From Cupriavidus oxalaticus (GTDB lineage Bacteria; Pseudomonadota; Gammaproteobacteria; Burkholderiales; Burkholderiaceae): a DNA stretch of 64,000 nucleotides. This document shows, piece by piece, positions 52,120 through 64,000 of this stretch (position 1 is the first letter of the stretch; every line of letters starts with the position of its first letter). The notes beneath the pieces are model-generated. The model made no database searches. It saw only the letters and a program-made list of their open reading frames with translations, and was not told where the DNA came from. Position numbers and translations under genes: made by a program. The stretch lies in the NCBI RefSeq assembly GCF_004768545.1, contig NZ_CP038634.1:372001-436000 (forward strand), written 5' to 3'.

Positions 52120-52557
52120 TTACGCGCGCACCGGCTGCGCCCGGTATTGCTCGCGCAGCACGCGGAACAGCTCGTGGTTGACCTGCACGCCGCGATACTG
52201 GCGCCGCACTACCGCCCGCAGGCGCGAGCCCAGCACATGTGCACGCAGTGCGCGCGCATAGCGCCGTTGCACCGCCTGCTCGCCCTTGCTGACCGCGAGC
52301 AGGATGGCGCGGTCCGAGCGGTGCTTGCCGCTCCCGCCCCGACAGGCTGCCGCCGGCATGGCCTCCGGCACCTGCCCCAGTTCCAGCAGGCACGCCTGCA
52401 GTTCCTGCGCAGCCAATGCGAAGGCATTGGCGCGGCTGGTCAGCAGCGACTTGAGATGCGGGTTGGCGGCGGCGTGTGCGGCGCGCCGGCAATCGTGCTC
52501 GCCCTCGCGCGAGATCGCGATCAGCGCGTTGAGCACCAGGATCTTTTTCTTTGCCAT
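52120..52557 (-). CDS. DUF2383-like four-helix protein
   Basis: A 145-residue helical protein. VLNALIAISREGEHDCRRAA and HAAANPHLKSLLTSRANAFA, then LAAQELQACLLELGQ, match the first helices of the DUF2383/PA2169 ferritin-like family. In this family metal binding is not established. The second half, rich in Arg, has GEQAVQRRYARALR, the paired helix. It is the first of two co-directional genes with the membrane protein at 51438. Such genes are frequently part of general stress regulons, consistent with the neighbouring BON and DUF2188 genes. Confidence 0.75.
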   Translation of the reverse strand: MAKKKILVLNALIAISREGEHDCRRAAHAAANPHLKSLLTSRANAFALAAQELQACLLELGQVPEAMPAAACRGGSGKHRSDRAILLAVSKGEQAVQRRYARALRAHVLGSRLRAVVRRQYRGVQVNHELFRVLREQYRAQPVRA

Positions 52558-52593
52558 CGCACACCTGCCTGGTCCGCGGCCGGACCCGTGAAG

Positions 52594-52977
52594 TCATCGA
52601 TCGGGGCCGGCGGAGGCCGGCGGTTGCTGGCGGGCGCCCCGGACATGGCGCATGTCGGTGCGGGACAAGGATAGTGGCTCTGCGCCTGCGCTGCCAGTGC
52701 TGTCGCGCGGCGCGCCAAAGGCCTGGCGCGAAGACGCTTGCCAGGCCTTGCGTGTTTCGCGCATGCCGCGCAGGTTCATCACGACGAGCGCCAGCTGCAG
52801 CACGATCAGCGCATACGCATCACCGTGCCATCCCCACGCGATCCAAAGCACGTTGCTGGCCAGGAACACCCAGAACCCCGCGCGACGCCGTCCAAGGGAG
52901 CGCGAACCCACCAGCCAGGTGGCCAGCACCGTCACCACCATCGCCGGCCATTGCGCGGCCTCCAGCCACCAGTCCAT
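52594..52977 (-). CDS. Small membrane protein
   Basis: A 127-residue protein with three predicted membrane helices in the first 75 residues (WPAMVVTVLATWLVGS, FWVFLASNVLWIAWGW, ALIVLQLALVVMNLRG) and a disordered cytoplasmic tail. The aromatic-rich middle helix and the final VVMNLRG are reminiscent of PnuC or SemiSWEET-type half-transporters, but the match is weak. GGGGAAAC precedes the ATG at 52977. It is divergent from the GlgE operon across a 314-base gap. Function unknown. Confidence 0.6.
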   Translation of the reverse strand: MDWWLEAAQWPAMVVTVLATWLVGSRSLGRRRAGFWVFLASNVLWIAWGWHGDAYALIVLQLALVVMNLRGMRETRKAWQASSRQAFGAPRDSTGSAGAEPLSLSRTDMRHVRGARQQPPASAGPDR

Positions 52978-53123
52978 GCATGTTTCCCCGGTTGTCCGTC
53001 ACGACACCGGGCAAGAAGCGTACCGGGCAAAGCGCCTCCGCGCCGCATGGCCGGCGCGGCCACTTTCTTGCCATTGGTCATGACGTACCCGGTACTTTTT
53101 ACAAGCGGTAGCGTCAGACGCAC

Positions 53124-53276
53124 ATGAGCCTTACGCCGGAAAATCTTTGGCGCGGCGGGGCCCCGCCGCATATCTTCTATCGAGCGGGCGTGCTGGCACG
53201 CACTTCGCATGGCTTTGCCATCCCGCCGGCTGGCCGTGTGGCGCCGGGCGGGTCATTGTTGCTCCGCCGGAGCTGA
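53124..53276 (+). CDS. Possible 50-residue leader ORF before glgE
   Basis: An ATG at 53124 opens a 50-codon frame (begins MSLTPENLWRGGAPPHIFYR) that ends 15 bases before the glgE start. The codons are plausibly G/C-ending, but there is no clear ribosome site and no family match. It contains a strong palindrome. It lies in the 314-base gap before glgE, where no other gene is seen. It may be a leader peptide or chance. Confidence 0.25.
   Translation: MSLTPENLWRGGAPPHIFYRAGVLARTSHGFAIPPAGRVAPGGSLLLRRS
53152..53169 (+). promoter_or_regulatory. 18-base perfect GC palindrome in the glgE leader
   Basis: GCGGCGGGG is followed directly by CCCCGCCGC. It lies 123 bases before the glgE start. In RNA it could fold into a stable hairpin after opening of the central bases. 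Control of the operon through it is speculative. Confidence 0.35.
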
Positions 53277-53291
53277 AACCGGGAGGATTTT

Positions 53292-56200
53292 GTGCGGATC
53301 TGCCAGATCGACCTGACCGGAACCCCTGATGCCGACGAACGCGCCTTGCAACGCGTGGCCGCGCTGGGCTTCGACCACGTACTGATCGGCGGCTGGCCGC
53401 ACCTGTCGGGGACTGACACGCTGGCGGCGTGCGCCCGGCATGGGCTCGCGGCGCTGCTCGACATCTCACTGGACCGCTACAGCGCCGATGGGGAAGGCGC
53501 TCCCGATCCCGCCTGGATCGATACCGCGGCCCCCGCCTTCGCCCCCCACGAAACCGACAATCATCTTCCCGGCGCACGCCTGCGCTGGCATGACCCGCAA
53601 GTGGCCGATGCCCTGGTGCAATGGTGGGCCGCGCGCCTGCGGCTGGCATGGGCCTCGGGCGCCGCCGGCTTCTGCTGCCGGGCGCCGGCGCGCGTGCCCG
53701 GCAGGCATTGGGCAACGCTGGCCGACACCCTGCGCAGCCACGCCGCGCCGCCTGAAGCGCGCGGCACGCCGCTGCTGCTGGCGTGGACGCCCGGCCTGAC
53801 CCCCGCCCAGCTGGACGACCTCGCCCCCGCCGGCTTCGATGGCGCCTTCTGCTCGCTGCCGTGGTGGGACTTCCGCAGCGCCTGGCTGACCGAGGAAATC
53901 GCGCGGCTGCGCCGCTTCGGCCGCGTGCTGGCGGCTCCGGCGCTGACCCCTGCGAGCCAGGATGCGCTCAGCGCACGCCGCGCTCTGTGGACCGCCGCCG
54001 CCATCGGCGACGGCATCCTGGTGCCGGCCGGCTTCGAAACCGGCGGAACGCTGGCGCGCGACCCGCTCGCTCCGGATGGCGCCAGCCACGACGGGGCACC
54101 CTACGACATCACGCATGAACTGCTCGAAGCGACCACCTGGCTCGCCTCGCGCGACCCCGCGCCGGCGCTGGCGGTGCGGCTGCTGAGCGGCCCGGAAGCA
54201 CCGCTGACAGTGCTGGCAAGGCTGCCAGCGCCGAACGGCCTGTGCGCGGACCCCGCCACGGGCAATGGCTTCGCCGAGCCGGATGACGCCGCGGCGTTGA
54301 CGGTGGTCCTCAATCCCGACCCGATGAAGCCCGGCACGCTCGGCGCCGACCGCGTGCTGAGCGCGCTGCCGCATGCCAGCGCCCACCTCGAAGCCACACC
54401 GGGCGGACCCGGCGGCACGCTCGATGCCAGCAACCGGCTCGATGCGCTGGGGTCGATCACGCTTGCACCCGCCGACATCCGGTTGTTTGAAGCGCCGCCG
54501 GTGCCGCTGACCCGGCCCGGCATGCCGCGCGCCGACGCGCGCGCGCCGCACGGGCACGAGACCCTCACCGCAACCGGGCTGGGCAGCGTGGTCGCCGCCA
54601 TGGAATCGCCGCGCATCGCCATCGAGCATATCGAACCCGCGTGCGACGACGGCCGCTTCGCCGTGCGGCGCGTGGTGGGCGAGCGCGTGGAAGTCAGCGC
54701 CGATATCTGGATGGACGGTCACGACAAGCTCGCCGCCGCGGTACTGTGGCGTGCGCCTGGCGAGACCGACTGGCACGAAGCGCCCATGCGGCATGTGGTC
54801 AACGACCGCTGGCAAGGCAGCTTCCCGCTGGTGGCGCTGGGCCGGCATGAGTTCACGGTCGAAGCCTGGCGCGATCCCTATGCCAGCTGGCTCGATGAAA
54901 TCGGCAAGAAGCGCGCGGCCGGCCTCAACGTCAGCCTGGAGACCGAGGAAGGCGCCCGGCTGATTGCCGACGCGCTGCTGCCGCCTGAAGGCAAGAAGGG
55001 CAAGAACGGCAACAAACGAAGCAAAGGCAATGGCCGGAAGAATGGCGAGGCCCCTCCCCCGGACAGCGAACTGTCCGCCATCGTCGACGAACTGACCGCC
55101 GCCGCGGGCGATGACGAGCGACGCCTGGAACTCCTTCTGTCCGCACGCACCGCTGCCGCCATGCAGGCCCACATGGCCACGCCGGCAGGCAGGCAGTTCG
55201 CCTCGCGCCACCCGGTGGCGCTGCCGGTGGAAGCCGACCGCCTCGCCGCCCGCTACGCCAGCTGGTACGAGCTGTTCCCGCGCTCGCAAAGCAATGATGC
55301 GCAGCGCCACGGCACCTTCGACGATGTCATCGCGCGGCTGCCCGCAATCCGCGCGATGGGCTTCGATGTGCTCTACTTCACGCCGATCCACCCCATCGGC
55401 CGCACCCACCGCAAGGGCCGCAACAACAGCCTGCGCGCCGAGCCCGGCGAACCGGGCAGCCCCTATGCAATCGGCGGCGAGGAAGGCGGGCATGATGCCT
55501 TGCATCCCGAGCTGGGCACGTTCGAAGACTTCCGCCGCCTGTGCAACGCCGCCGCGGCGAACGGCCTGGAGATCGCGCTCGATTTCGCGATCCAGTGCTC
55601 GCCCGACCACCCGTGGCTGAAAGACCATCCCGAATGGTTCGCGCACCGCCCCGACGGCTCGCTGCGCTACGCCGAGAACCCGCCCAAGAAGTACGAGGAC
55701 ATCGTCAACGTCGACTTCTACGCCGCGCCGCCCGCCGGCGCCGCGCTGTGGCAGGCGCTGCGCGACGTGGTGATGTTCTGGGCCGACCACGGCGTGCGCA
55801 TCTTCCGCGTCGACAACCCGCACACCAAGCCGCTGCCATTCTGGGAATGGATGATCGCCGACGTGCGCGCGCACCACCCCGACACCATCTTCCTGGCCGA
55901 GGCCTTCACGCGGCCGAAGATGATGGCACGGCTGGCCAAGCTGGGCTTCAGCCAGTCGTACACCTACTTCACCTGGCGCAATACCAAGTGGGAGCTGACC
56001 GAGTACCTGACCGAGCTGACGCAGAGCCCGCTGCGCGAATTCTTCCGCCCGCACTTCTTCGTCAATACGCCGGACATCAATCCCTATTTCCTGCACCACG
56101 GCGGCCGCCCCGCGTTCCTGATCCGCGCGGCGCTGGCCACGTTGCTGTCGGGGCTATGGGGCATGTACAACGGCTTCGAGCTGTGCGAGAGCGCGCCGTT

Positions 56201-56708
56201 CGTGCTCGACGGCAAGGTGCGCGAGGAATACCTCGACTCCGAGAAATACCAGCTGCGCGCCCGTGACTGGCACCAGCGCGGCAACATCGTCGCCGAGATC
56301 TCGCGCCTGAACGAGATCCGCGCCGGCCATCCCGCGCTGCAAAGCCACCTGGGGCTGCGCTTCTACCATGCCGGCAGCGATGCCGTGCTGTGGTTCGCGC
56401 GCTTCGTTCCGGGTACCGAGTACCTGTTCGGCGACGACGTGCTGCTGGCAGCGGTCAACCTGGACCCGCGCAACGCGCACGACACCGATATCGAGCTGCC
56501 GCTGTGGGAGTGGGGCCTGCCCGACCATGCGCGCGTGGCCGTGCACGAGCTGATGCGCGGCCAGCGCTTCGAGCTGCAGGGCAAGCACCAGCGCATCCGC
56601 CTCGACCCCGCGCAACTGCCGTTCGCGGTATGGCACGTGCGCCCGCTGGACCGGCCGGCGCCGCGCCCCGCCGCCGCGCCGGCATCGCATGATCCGCATG
56701 GCGCCTGA
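53292..56708 (+). CDS. glgE: GlgE, alpha-1,4-glucan:maltose-1-phosphate maltosyltransferase, with N-terminal pseudo-barrel
   Basis: A 1138-residue enzyme that adds maltose from maltose 1-phosphate to glucan ends. Catalytic D841 (FRVDNPHTKP), E870 (FLAEAFTRPK) and D928 (NTPDINPYF) are spaced 29 and 58, almost as D394, E423 and D480 of Streptomyces GlgE. The DUF3416-type N-domain of GlgE starts near 450 (HIEPACDDGRFAVRRVVGER), and the GH13 barrel from about 655. Classical GlgE is about 660-700 residues. The first 430 here (FDHVLIGGW, GLAALLDISL, PLLLAWTPG, GAFCSLPWWDF) look like a GH13 barrel lacking the acidic residues. A Lys/Gly/Asn linker (KKGKNGNKRSKGNGRKNG) lies near residue 570. GTG start with GGGAGG in front; first gene of the operon. 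Confidence 0.93.
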   Translation: MRICQIDLTGTPDADERALQRVAALGFDHVLIGGWPHLSGTDTLAACARHGLAALLDISLDRYSADGEGAPDPAWIDTAAPAFAPHETDNHLPGARLRWHDPQVADALVQWWAARLRLAWASGAAGFCCRAPARVPGRHWATLADTLRSHAAPPEARGTPLLLAWTPGLTPAQLDDLAPAGFDGAFCSLPWWDFRSAWLTEEIARLRRFGRVLAAPALTPASQDALSARRALWTAAAIGDGILVPAGFETGGTLARDPLAPDGASHDGAPYDITHELLEATTWLASRDPAPALAVRLLSGPEAPLTVLARLPAPNGLCADPATGNGFAEPDDAAALTVVLNPDPMKPGTLGADRVLSALPHASAHLEATPGGPGGTLDASNRLDALGSITLAPADIRLFEAPPVPLTRPGMPRADARAPHGHETLTATGLGSVVAAMESPRIAIEHIEPACDDGRFAVRRVVGERVEVSADIWMDGHDKLAAAVLWRAPGETDWHEAPMRHVVNDRWQGSFPLVALGRHEFTVEAWRDPYASWLDEIGKKRAAGLNVSLETEEGARLIADALLPPEGKKGKNGNKRSKGNGRKNGEAPPPDSELSAIVDELTAAAGDDERRLELLLSARTAAAMQAHMATPAGRQFASRHPVALPVEADRLAARYASWYELFPRSQSNDAQRHGTFDDVIARLPAIRAMGFDVLYFTPIHPIGRTHRKGRNNSLRAEPGEPGSPYAIGGEEGGHDALHPELGTFEDFRRLCNAAAANGLEIALDFAIQCSPDHPWLKDHPEWFAHRPDGSLRYAENPPKKYEDIVNVDFYAAPPAGAALWQALRDVVMFWADHGVRIFRVDNPHTKPLPFWEWMIADVRAHHPDTIFLAEAFTRPKMMARLAKLGFSQSYTYFTWRNTKWELTEYLTELTQSPLREFFRPHFFVNTPDINPYFLHHGGRPAFLIRAALATLLSGLWGMYNGFELCESAPFVLDGKVREEYLDSEKYQLRARDWHQRGNIVAEISRLNEIRAGHPALQSHLGLRFYHAGSDAVLWFARFVPGTEYLFGDDVLLAAVNLDPRNAHDTDIELPLWEWGLPDHARVAVHELMRGQRFELQGKHQRIRLDPAQLPFAVWHVRPLDRPAPRPAAAPASHDPHGA

Positions 56709-56728
56709 CCGGCATACGTGGAGACACG

Positions 56729-59700
56729 ATGAAACGCCTCACCGAAACCGCCAGCGCCGCGCTGCTCAATGCCGATCCGCTCTGGTACAAGGACGCGGTT
56801 ATCTACCAGCTGCACATCAAGTCGTTCTTCGATGCCAACGGCGACGGCGTGGGCGATTTCGCCGGATTGCTGGCCAAGCTCGACTACCTGGTCAACCTGG
56901 GCGTCGACACCATCTGGCTGCTGCCGTTCTACCCGTCGCCGCGCCGCGACGACGGCTACGACATCGCCGACTACCGCAACGTCCATCCCGACTACGGCAC
57001 GCTGGCCGAGGCGCGCCGCTTTGTCACCGCGGCCCATGCGCGCGGGCTGCGCGTGATCACGGAGCTGGTCATCAACCACACCTCCGACCAGCACCCGTGG
57101 TTCCAGCGCGCGCGCAAGGCCAAGCCCGGCTCGGCCGCGCGCAGGTACTACGTCTGGTCCGACCATGACCAGTCCTACGCCGGCACGCGCATCATCTTCT
57201 GCGACACCGAGAAGTCCAACTGGAGCTGGGACCCCGTCGCCGGCGCGTACTTCTGGCACCGTTTCTATTCGCACCAGCCGGACCTGAACTTCGACAATCC
57301 GCAGGTGCTCAACGAAGTGCTGTCGGTGATGCGCTTCTGGCTCGACATGGGCATCGACGGGCTGCGGCTCGATGCGGTGCCATACCTGGTCGAGCGCGAG
57401 GGCACCAGCAACGAGAACCTGCCCGAGACCCACGCCGTCATCCGCAGCATCCGCGCGCATCTCGATGAGCACTTTCGCGGCCGCATGCTGCTGGCGGAGG
57501 CCAATATGTGGCCGGAAGACGCGCAGCAGTACTTTGGCCTGACCGGCCCCGAACCGGAAGGCGACGAATGCCACATGTGCTTCCACTTCCCGCTGATGCC
57601 GCGCATGTACATGGCCATCGCGCGCGAAGACCGCTTCCCGATCACCGACATCATGCGGCAGACGCCGGAGGTGCCGCCCAATTGCCAGTGGGCGATCTTC
57701 CTGCGCAACCACGACGAGCTGACGCTCGAGATGGTGACCAGCAGCGAGCGCGACTACCTGTGGGAGGTCTACGCCACCGACCGGCGCGCGCGCATCAACC
57801 TGGGCATCCGCCGCCGGCTGGCGCCGCTGATGGAGCGCGACCGGCGCCGCATCGAGCTGATGAACAGCCTGCTGTTCTCGATGCCGGGCACGCCGGTGAT
57901 CTATTACGGCGACGAGATCGGCATGGGCGACAACATCCACCTGGGCGACCGCGACGGCGTGCGCACGCCAATGCAGTGGTCGCCCGACCGCAACGGCGGC
58001 TTCTCGCATGCCGACCCCGAGCGGCTGGTGCTGCCGCCGCTGCAGGGGCCGCTGTACGGCTACGAGGCCGTCAACGTGGAGGCGCAGGCGCGGGACCCGC
58101 ACTCGCTGCTCAACTGGATGCGCCGCATGCTGGCGCTGCGGCGCAAGCATCGCGCGTTTGGCCGCGGCACGCTGCGCTTCCTCTTTCCCGGCAACCGCAA
58201 GATCCTCGCCTACCTGCGCGAGTACGAGGGCGAGCACATCCTGTGCGTCGCCAACCTGTCGCGCGCGCCGCAGGCGGTGGAGCTCGACCTGTCTACCTTC
58301 AACGGGCGCGTGCCGGTCGAGATGATGGGCGCCACGCCCTTCCCGGCAATCGGCACGCTGACGTACCTGCTGACGCTGCCGCCGTATGGCTTCTACTGGT
58401 TCGTACTGAGCGACGAGGCGCAGCCGCCGTCATGGCATGTGGAGGCGCCTGAGCAGATGCCGGACCAGATCACCCTTGTGATGCAGAACATCGGCCGCCC
58501 CGAACTGACCGACGCGTCGCGCCGCGCCCTGGCCACCGAGGTGCTGCCCCACTACATCAGCCGGCGCCGCTGGTTCGGCGGCAAGCACGAGCGCATCGAG
58601 CGCGTCGGCATGGCGTACCTGCTGCCGTTCACGCGCGGCAGCAACGGCGAGGATGTCTACCTCGGCGAAGTCGAGGTGGCACTGCCCGGACGCACCGAGC
58701 GCTACCAGCTGCCGGTCGGCATCCTGTGGGACCGCGAGAGCCCCGACGGCATGTCGCAGCTGGCGCACGGGCTGTCGATGGCGCGCGTGCGCCAGGGCAG
58801 CCGCGTGGGGCTGGCCACCGACGGCTTCGTGGTCGAGCCGTTCGCGCGCGAAGTGGTGCAGGCGCTGCGCAAAGGCGTGGAGCTGCAGGCGGGGCCGGAC
58901 CGGATCCGCTTTCGCGCCGAACCGGGCCTGGCGGCGCTGGAACTGGAGCGCGACCCGATCGAGTGGATGTCGGCCGAGCAGTCGAACAGTTCGCTGTCGT
59001 ACAACAGCACCGCGGTGCTCAAGCTGGTGCGGCGGCTGTCCGGCGGCATCCATCCCGAGGCCGAGATGACGCGCTACCTGACCGCGCAGGGCTATGCGCA
59101 TGCGGCGCCGCTGCTGGGCGAAGTGGTGCGAACCGGCGCCGACGGCGTGCCGCATACGCTGATGCTGCTGCAGGGCTATATCCTGAACCAGGGCAACGGC
59201 TGGGACTGGACCCTGGACTACCTGGGCCGCGCCATCGACGATGCGCTGCCGGCCAAGGAAAGCGAGGACGAGTTCGCCGAGGCCATGAACGGCTACGCCG
59301 CGATGGCGGGCACGCTGGGGCGGCGGCTGGCCGAGCTGCATGCGGTGCTTTCGCGCCCGACCGACGACGAGGCTTTCGCGCCGGTGCCCGCAACGGAATC
59401 CGACGCGCGCGACTGGGCCGCGCAGGCGCTGCAGGCGCTGGAGCGCGCGCTGGCGACGGTCGACCAGCGCGCCGACAGCGTACAGGGCTCGGTGCCGCAG
59501 ACGTTCGACGCCGATGTGCAGACCCTGATGGCCGCGCGCGGCGAGCTGCCCGCGCTGGTCGAGCAACTGGCCAGGGCGGCGCCCGGCAGCCTGCAGACGC
59601 GCTTCCACGGCGACTTCCACCTGGGCCAGGTGCTGATCGCGCAGAGCGACACCTACCTGGTCGATTTCGAGGGCGAGCCGGGCAGGACGCTGGACTGGCG

Positions 59701-60087
59701 CCGGCGCAAGACCTCGCCGCTGCGCGACGTGGCCGGCCTGCTGCGCTCGCTCGACTATGCTGCCGCCACGGTCGGCACCGATCGCCAGGAACGCACCCAT
59801 ACCGAGCTGCCGCCGCAGCTGGCCGAACGCCGCGCGCTGCTGCTGGAGCGCTTCCGCAGCACCGCCAACGAGGCCTTCCTGCAATGCTACCGCCAGCATA
59901 TGGAAGCTTCGCCCGCACCGTGGGTCGACCCGGCTCAGCTGCAGCCGCTGCTGGACCTGTTCCTGCTCGAACGCGCCGCCTACGAGGTCGACTACGAAGC
60001 CGCCAACCGGGTGGCGTGGATCGACCTGCCGGTCAGCGGGCTGGCGCGCCTGCTGCGCAAGCTGCTGGGGCAGCCGGGAGCCCAGCC

Positions 60088-60091
<4 letters not shown>
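56729..60091 (+). CDS. treS: Trehalose synthase-maltokinase fusion (TreS-Mak)
   Basis: A 1120-residue bifunctional protein. Residues 1-560 are trehalose synthase, a GH13 isomerase making maltose from trehalose, with D215 ([10 protein letters not shown]), E257 (LLAEANMWP) and D329 ([11 protein letters not shown]), and the family opening [17 protein letters not shown]. From about 590 the maltokinase begins ([20 protein letters not shown]). Its kinase-fold motifs are D962 in [11 protein letters not shown] and D979 in [10 protein letters not shown]. Together it turns trehalose into maltose 1-phosphate, the GlgE substrate. It lies 20 bases after glgE behind GTGGAGACACG and overlaps glgB as ATGA. 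The fusion is known in several Proteobacteria; in mycobacteria the two are separate but complexed. Confidence 0.95.
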
Positions 60092-62372
<2,281 letters not shown>

Positions 62373-62376
<4 letters not shown>

Positions 62377-64000
62377 CCCGACCGTTCGCGAACCGGCTGC
62401 TGCCCGGCAAGCCGTACCCGCTGGGCGCCCACTGGGACGGGCTGGGGGTTAACTTCGCGGTGTTCTCGGCGCATGCTTCGCGCATCGACCTGTGCCTGTT
62501 CTCCGAGAACGGCCGCAAGGAACTGGCGCGCCTGCCGCTGCCGGAATGCACCGACGAGATCTGGCACGGCTACCTGCCCAACGCCGCGCTCGGCACGCTG
62601 TATGGCTACCGCGCGCACGGCCCCTACGATCCCGCGCACGGGCACCGCTTCAATCCGCACAAGCTGCTGCTGGACCCGTACGCGCGCCAGCTGAGCGGGC
62701 CGGTGCGCTGGGCCGACGTGCTGTTCGGCTACCGCCTGCAGAGCGCGCGCGGCGACCTGACGCCGGACCGCCGCGACAGCGCCCAGAGCATGCCCAAGGC
62801 GGTGGTGATCGACGAAAGCTTCCATTGGGGCGACGACCGCCCGCCCGCCGTGCCGTGGCCCGCCACCGTCATCTATGAAGCCCACCTGCGCGGCCTGTCG
62901 ATGCTGCGCGACGACCTGTTGCCCAACCTGCGCGGCTCCTTCGCCTCGCTGTGCGACCCGCGCTTTATCGACCACCTGGTGCAGATGGGCATCACCACCG
63001 TGGAGCTGCTGCCGGTGCAAGCGATCCTGCAGGACCGCTTCCTGCTGGAGCGCGGGCTGCGCAACTACTGGGGCTACAACACCATGGCGTACTTCGCGCC
63101 GGAACCGGCCTACCTGGGCACCGGGCAGCTGCAGGAATGCAAGGTGGCAATGCGGCGCCTGCATGCAGCCGGCATCGAAGTGATCCTGGACGTGGTCTAC
63201 AACCACACGTGCGAAGGCAACGAGCTGGGACCCACGGTATCGTGGCGCGGCCTGGACAACGCCAGCTACTACCGCCTGATGCCGGGCGACGGGCGCCACT
63301 ACATCAACGACACCGGCTGCGGCAACACGCTCAACCTGTCGCACCCGCGCGTGCTGCAGATGGTGATGGACTCGCTGCGCTACTGGGTGGAGTGCTACCA
63401 CGTGGACGGCTTCCGTTTCGACCTGGGCAGCACGCTCGGGCGCGAAGGCAACGGCTTCGACCAGGGCTCGGGCTTCTTCGATGCGCTGATGCAGGACCCG
63501 GTGCTGAGCCGAGTCAAGCTGATCTCGGAACCGTGGGACCTGGGCCCCGGCGGCTACCAGCTCGGCAACCACCCGCCCGGCTTTGCCGAGTGGAACGACA
63601 AGTTCCGCGACGCGGTGCGCCGCTTCTGGCGCGGCGACGCCGGCAAGCGCGGCGAACTGGCGGCGCGGCTGGCAGGCTCGGCCGACCTGTTCGACTGGCG
63701 CCACCGGCGCCCGTGGGCCAGCGTCAACTTCATCACCGCGCACGACGGCTTTACGCTGGCCGACCTGGTCAGCTACAGCGCCAAGCACAACGAGGCCAAC
63801 GGCGAAGACAACCGCGACGGCACCGACGACAACGCCAGCGGCAACTGGAGCCCGGACGGCAGCGTCGAAGGCCCGACCGACGACCCCGAAATCCTGGAGC
63901 GCCGCAGCCGCGTGGCGCAGGCCCTGATGGCCACGCTGCTGCTCGCGCAAGGCACGCCGATGCTGACCGCCGGCGACGAATGGGGCCGCACCCAGCACGG
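62373..64000 (+). CDS. glgX: Glycogen debranching enzyme GlgX, 3' end outside the window
   Basis: At least 542 residues of an isoamylase-type debranching enzyme; about 700 are expected. The N-terminal CBM48 region starts [20 protein letters not shown]. Catalytic D350 ([10 protein letters not shown]), E386 (LISEPWDLG) and D458 ([12 protein letters not shown]) have spacings 36 and 72, the same as D335, E371 and D443 of E. coli GlgX. The string [18 protein letters not shown] is typical. The ATG overlaps the glgB stop as ATGA. Trehalose-recycling genes (treY, treZ, malQ) commonly follow in relatives, which cannot be seen here. Confidence 0.95.

Noticed and set aside
53466..56099. Very long open frame on the minus strand opposite glgE
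   Set aside because: It is the usual open antisense frame of a GC-rich gene; its product is low complexity in Arg, Ala and Gly with no family resemblance, while the plus strand encodes a clear enzyme.

Overview
The window looks like a stretch of the second chromosome of a Cupriavidus species (Burkholderiales), close to C. necator. The reasons are the very high GC content, the frequent orphan Bug/TctC-type binding proteins, the many single-component regulators, and a fructose cluster whose gene order matches, as I remember it, frcRACB-zwf2-pgi2-cbhK of C. necator H16. I see no insertion sequence, tRNA, rRNA, CRISPR array or phage gene. The species assignment is inference; the gene families are read from the sequence.

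Layout. 1-1.9 kb: the end of an unrecognised gene, a class D beta-lactamase and a small hypothetical gene. 2.0-11.3 kb: one co-directional fructose operon with a ROK regulator, three ABC transporter genes, glucose-6-phosphate dehydrogenase, phosphoglucose isomerase and a PfkB sugar kinase. Together they take fructose to 6-phosphogluconolactone, the entry of the Entner-Doudoroff route. 11.3-15.7 kb: an orphan Bug protein, then an isolated di-haem peroxidase in sequence richer in A/T. 15.7-18.6 kb: a purine permease convergent with a PQQ-type sugar dehydrogenase lipoprotein. 18.7-22.9 kb: a MarR regulator divergent from Bug, sulfatase and arginase genes. 23-24.2 kb: a host-attachment-family gene and a small lipoprotein. 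24.2-29.2 kb: a GntR regulator, with two matching operators, divergent from an oxidation operon (GMC oxidoreductase, TauD-type dioxygenase, aldehyde dehydrogenase). 29.6-33.2 kb: an AI-2E-family permease, two small Cys-containing proteins and gabD.

33.2-37.4 kb: an FNR with a complete set of cluster cysteines, translationally coupled to a lone FlhD and followed by an unknown cysteine-rich protein; a hybrid PAS histidine kinase is divergent from it. 37.6-45.2 kb: a third Bug protein, two overlapping IclR regulators, and a divergent catabolic operon (an MBL-fold protein with a broken metal motif, an FAD monooxygenase, DUF2783, an MFS transporter). 45.2-53 kb: a run of small stress-type genes (DUF2188, erythromycin-esterase fold, two BON proteins, a flavodoxin-fold reductase, DUF421, CinA domain, a DUF2383 helical protein and small membrane proteins).

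53.3-64 kb: a tightly packed GlgE-pathway operon, glgE - treS/maltokinase fusion - glgB - glgX (cut by the window end). Trehalose is isomerised to maltose, phosphorylated, polymerised from maltose-1-phosphate, branched, and later debranched. GlgE carries about 450 extra N-terminal residues that read as a dead GH13-like barrel. All start choices are from sequence inspection only.
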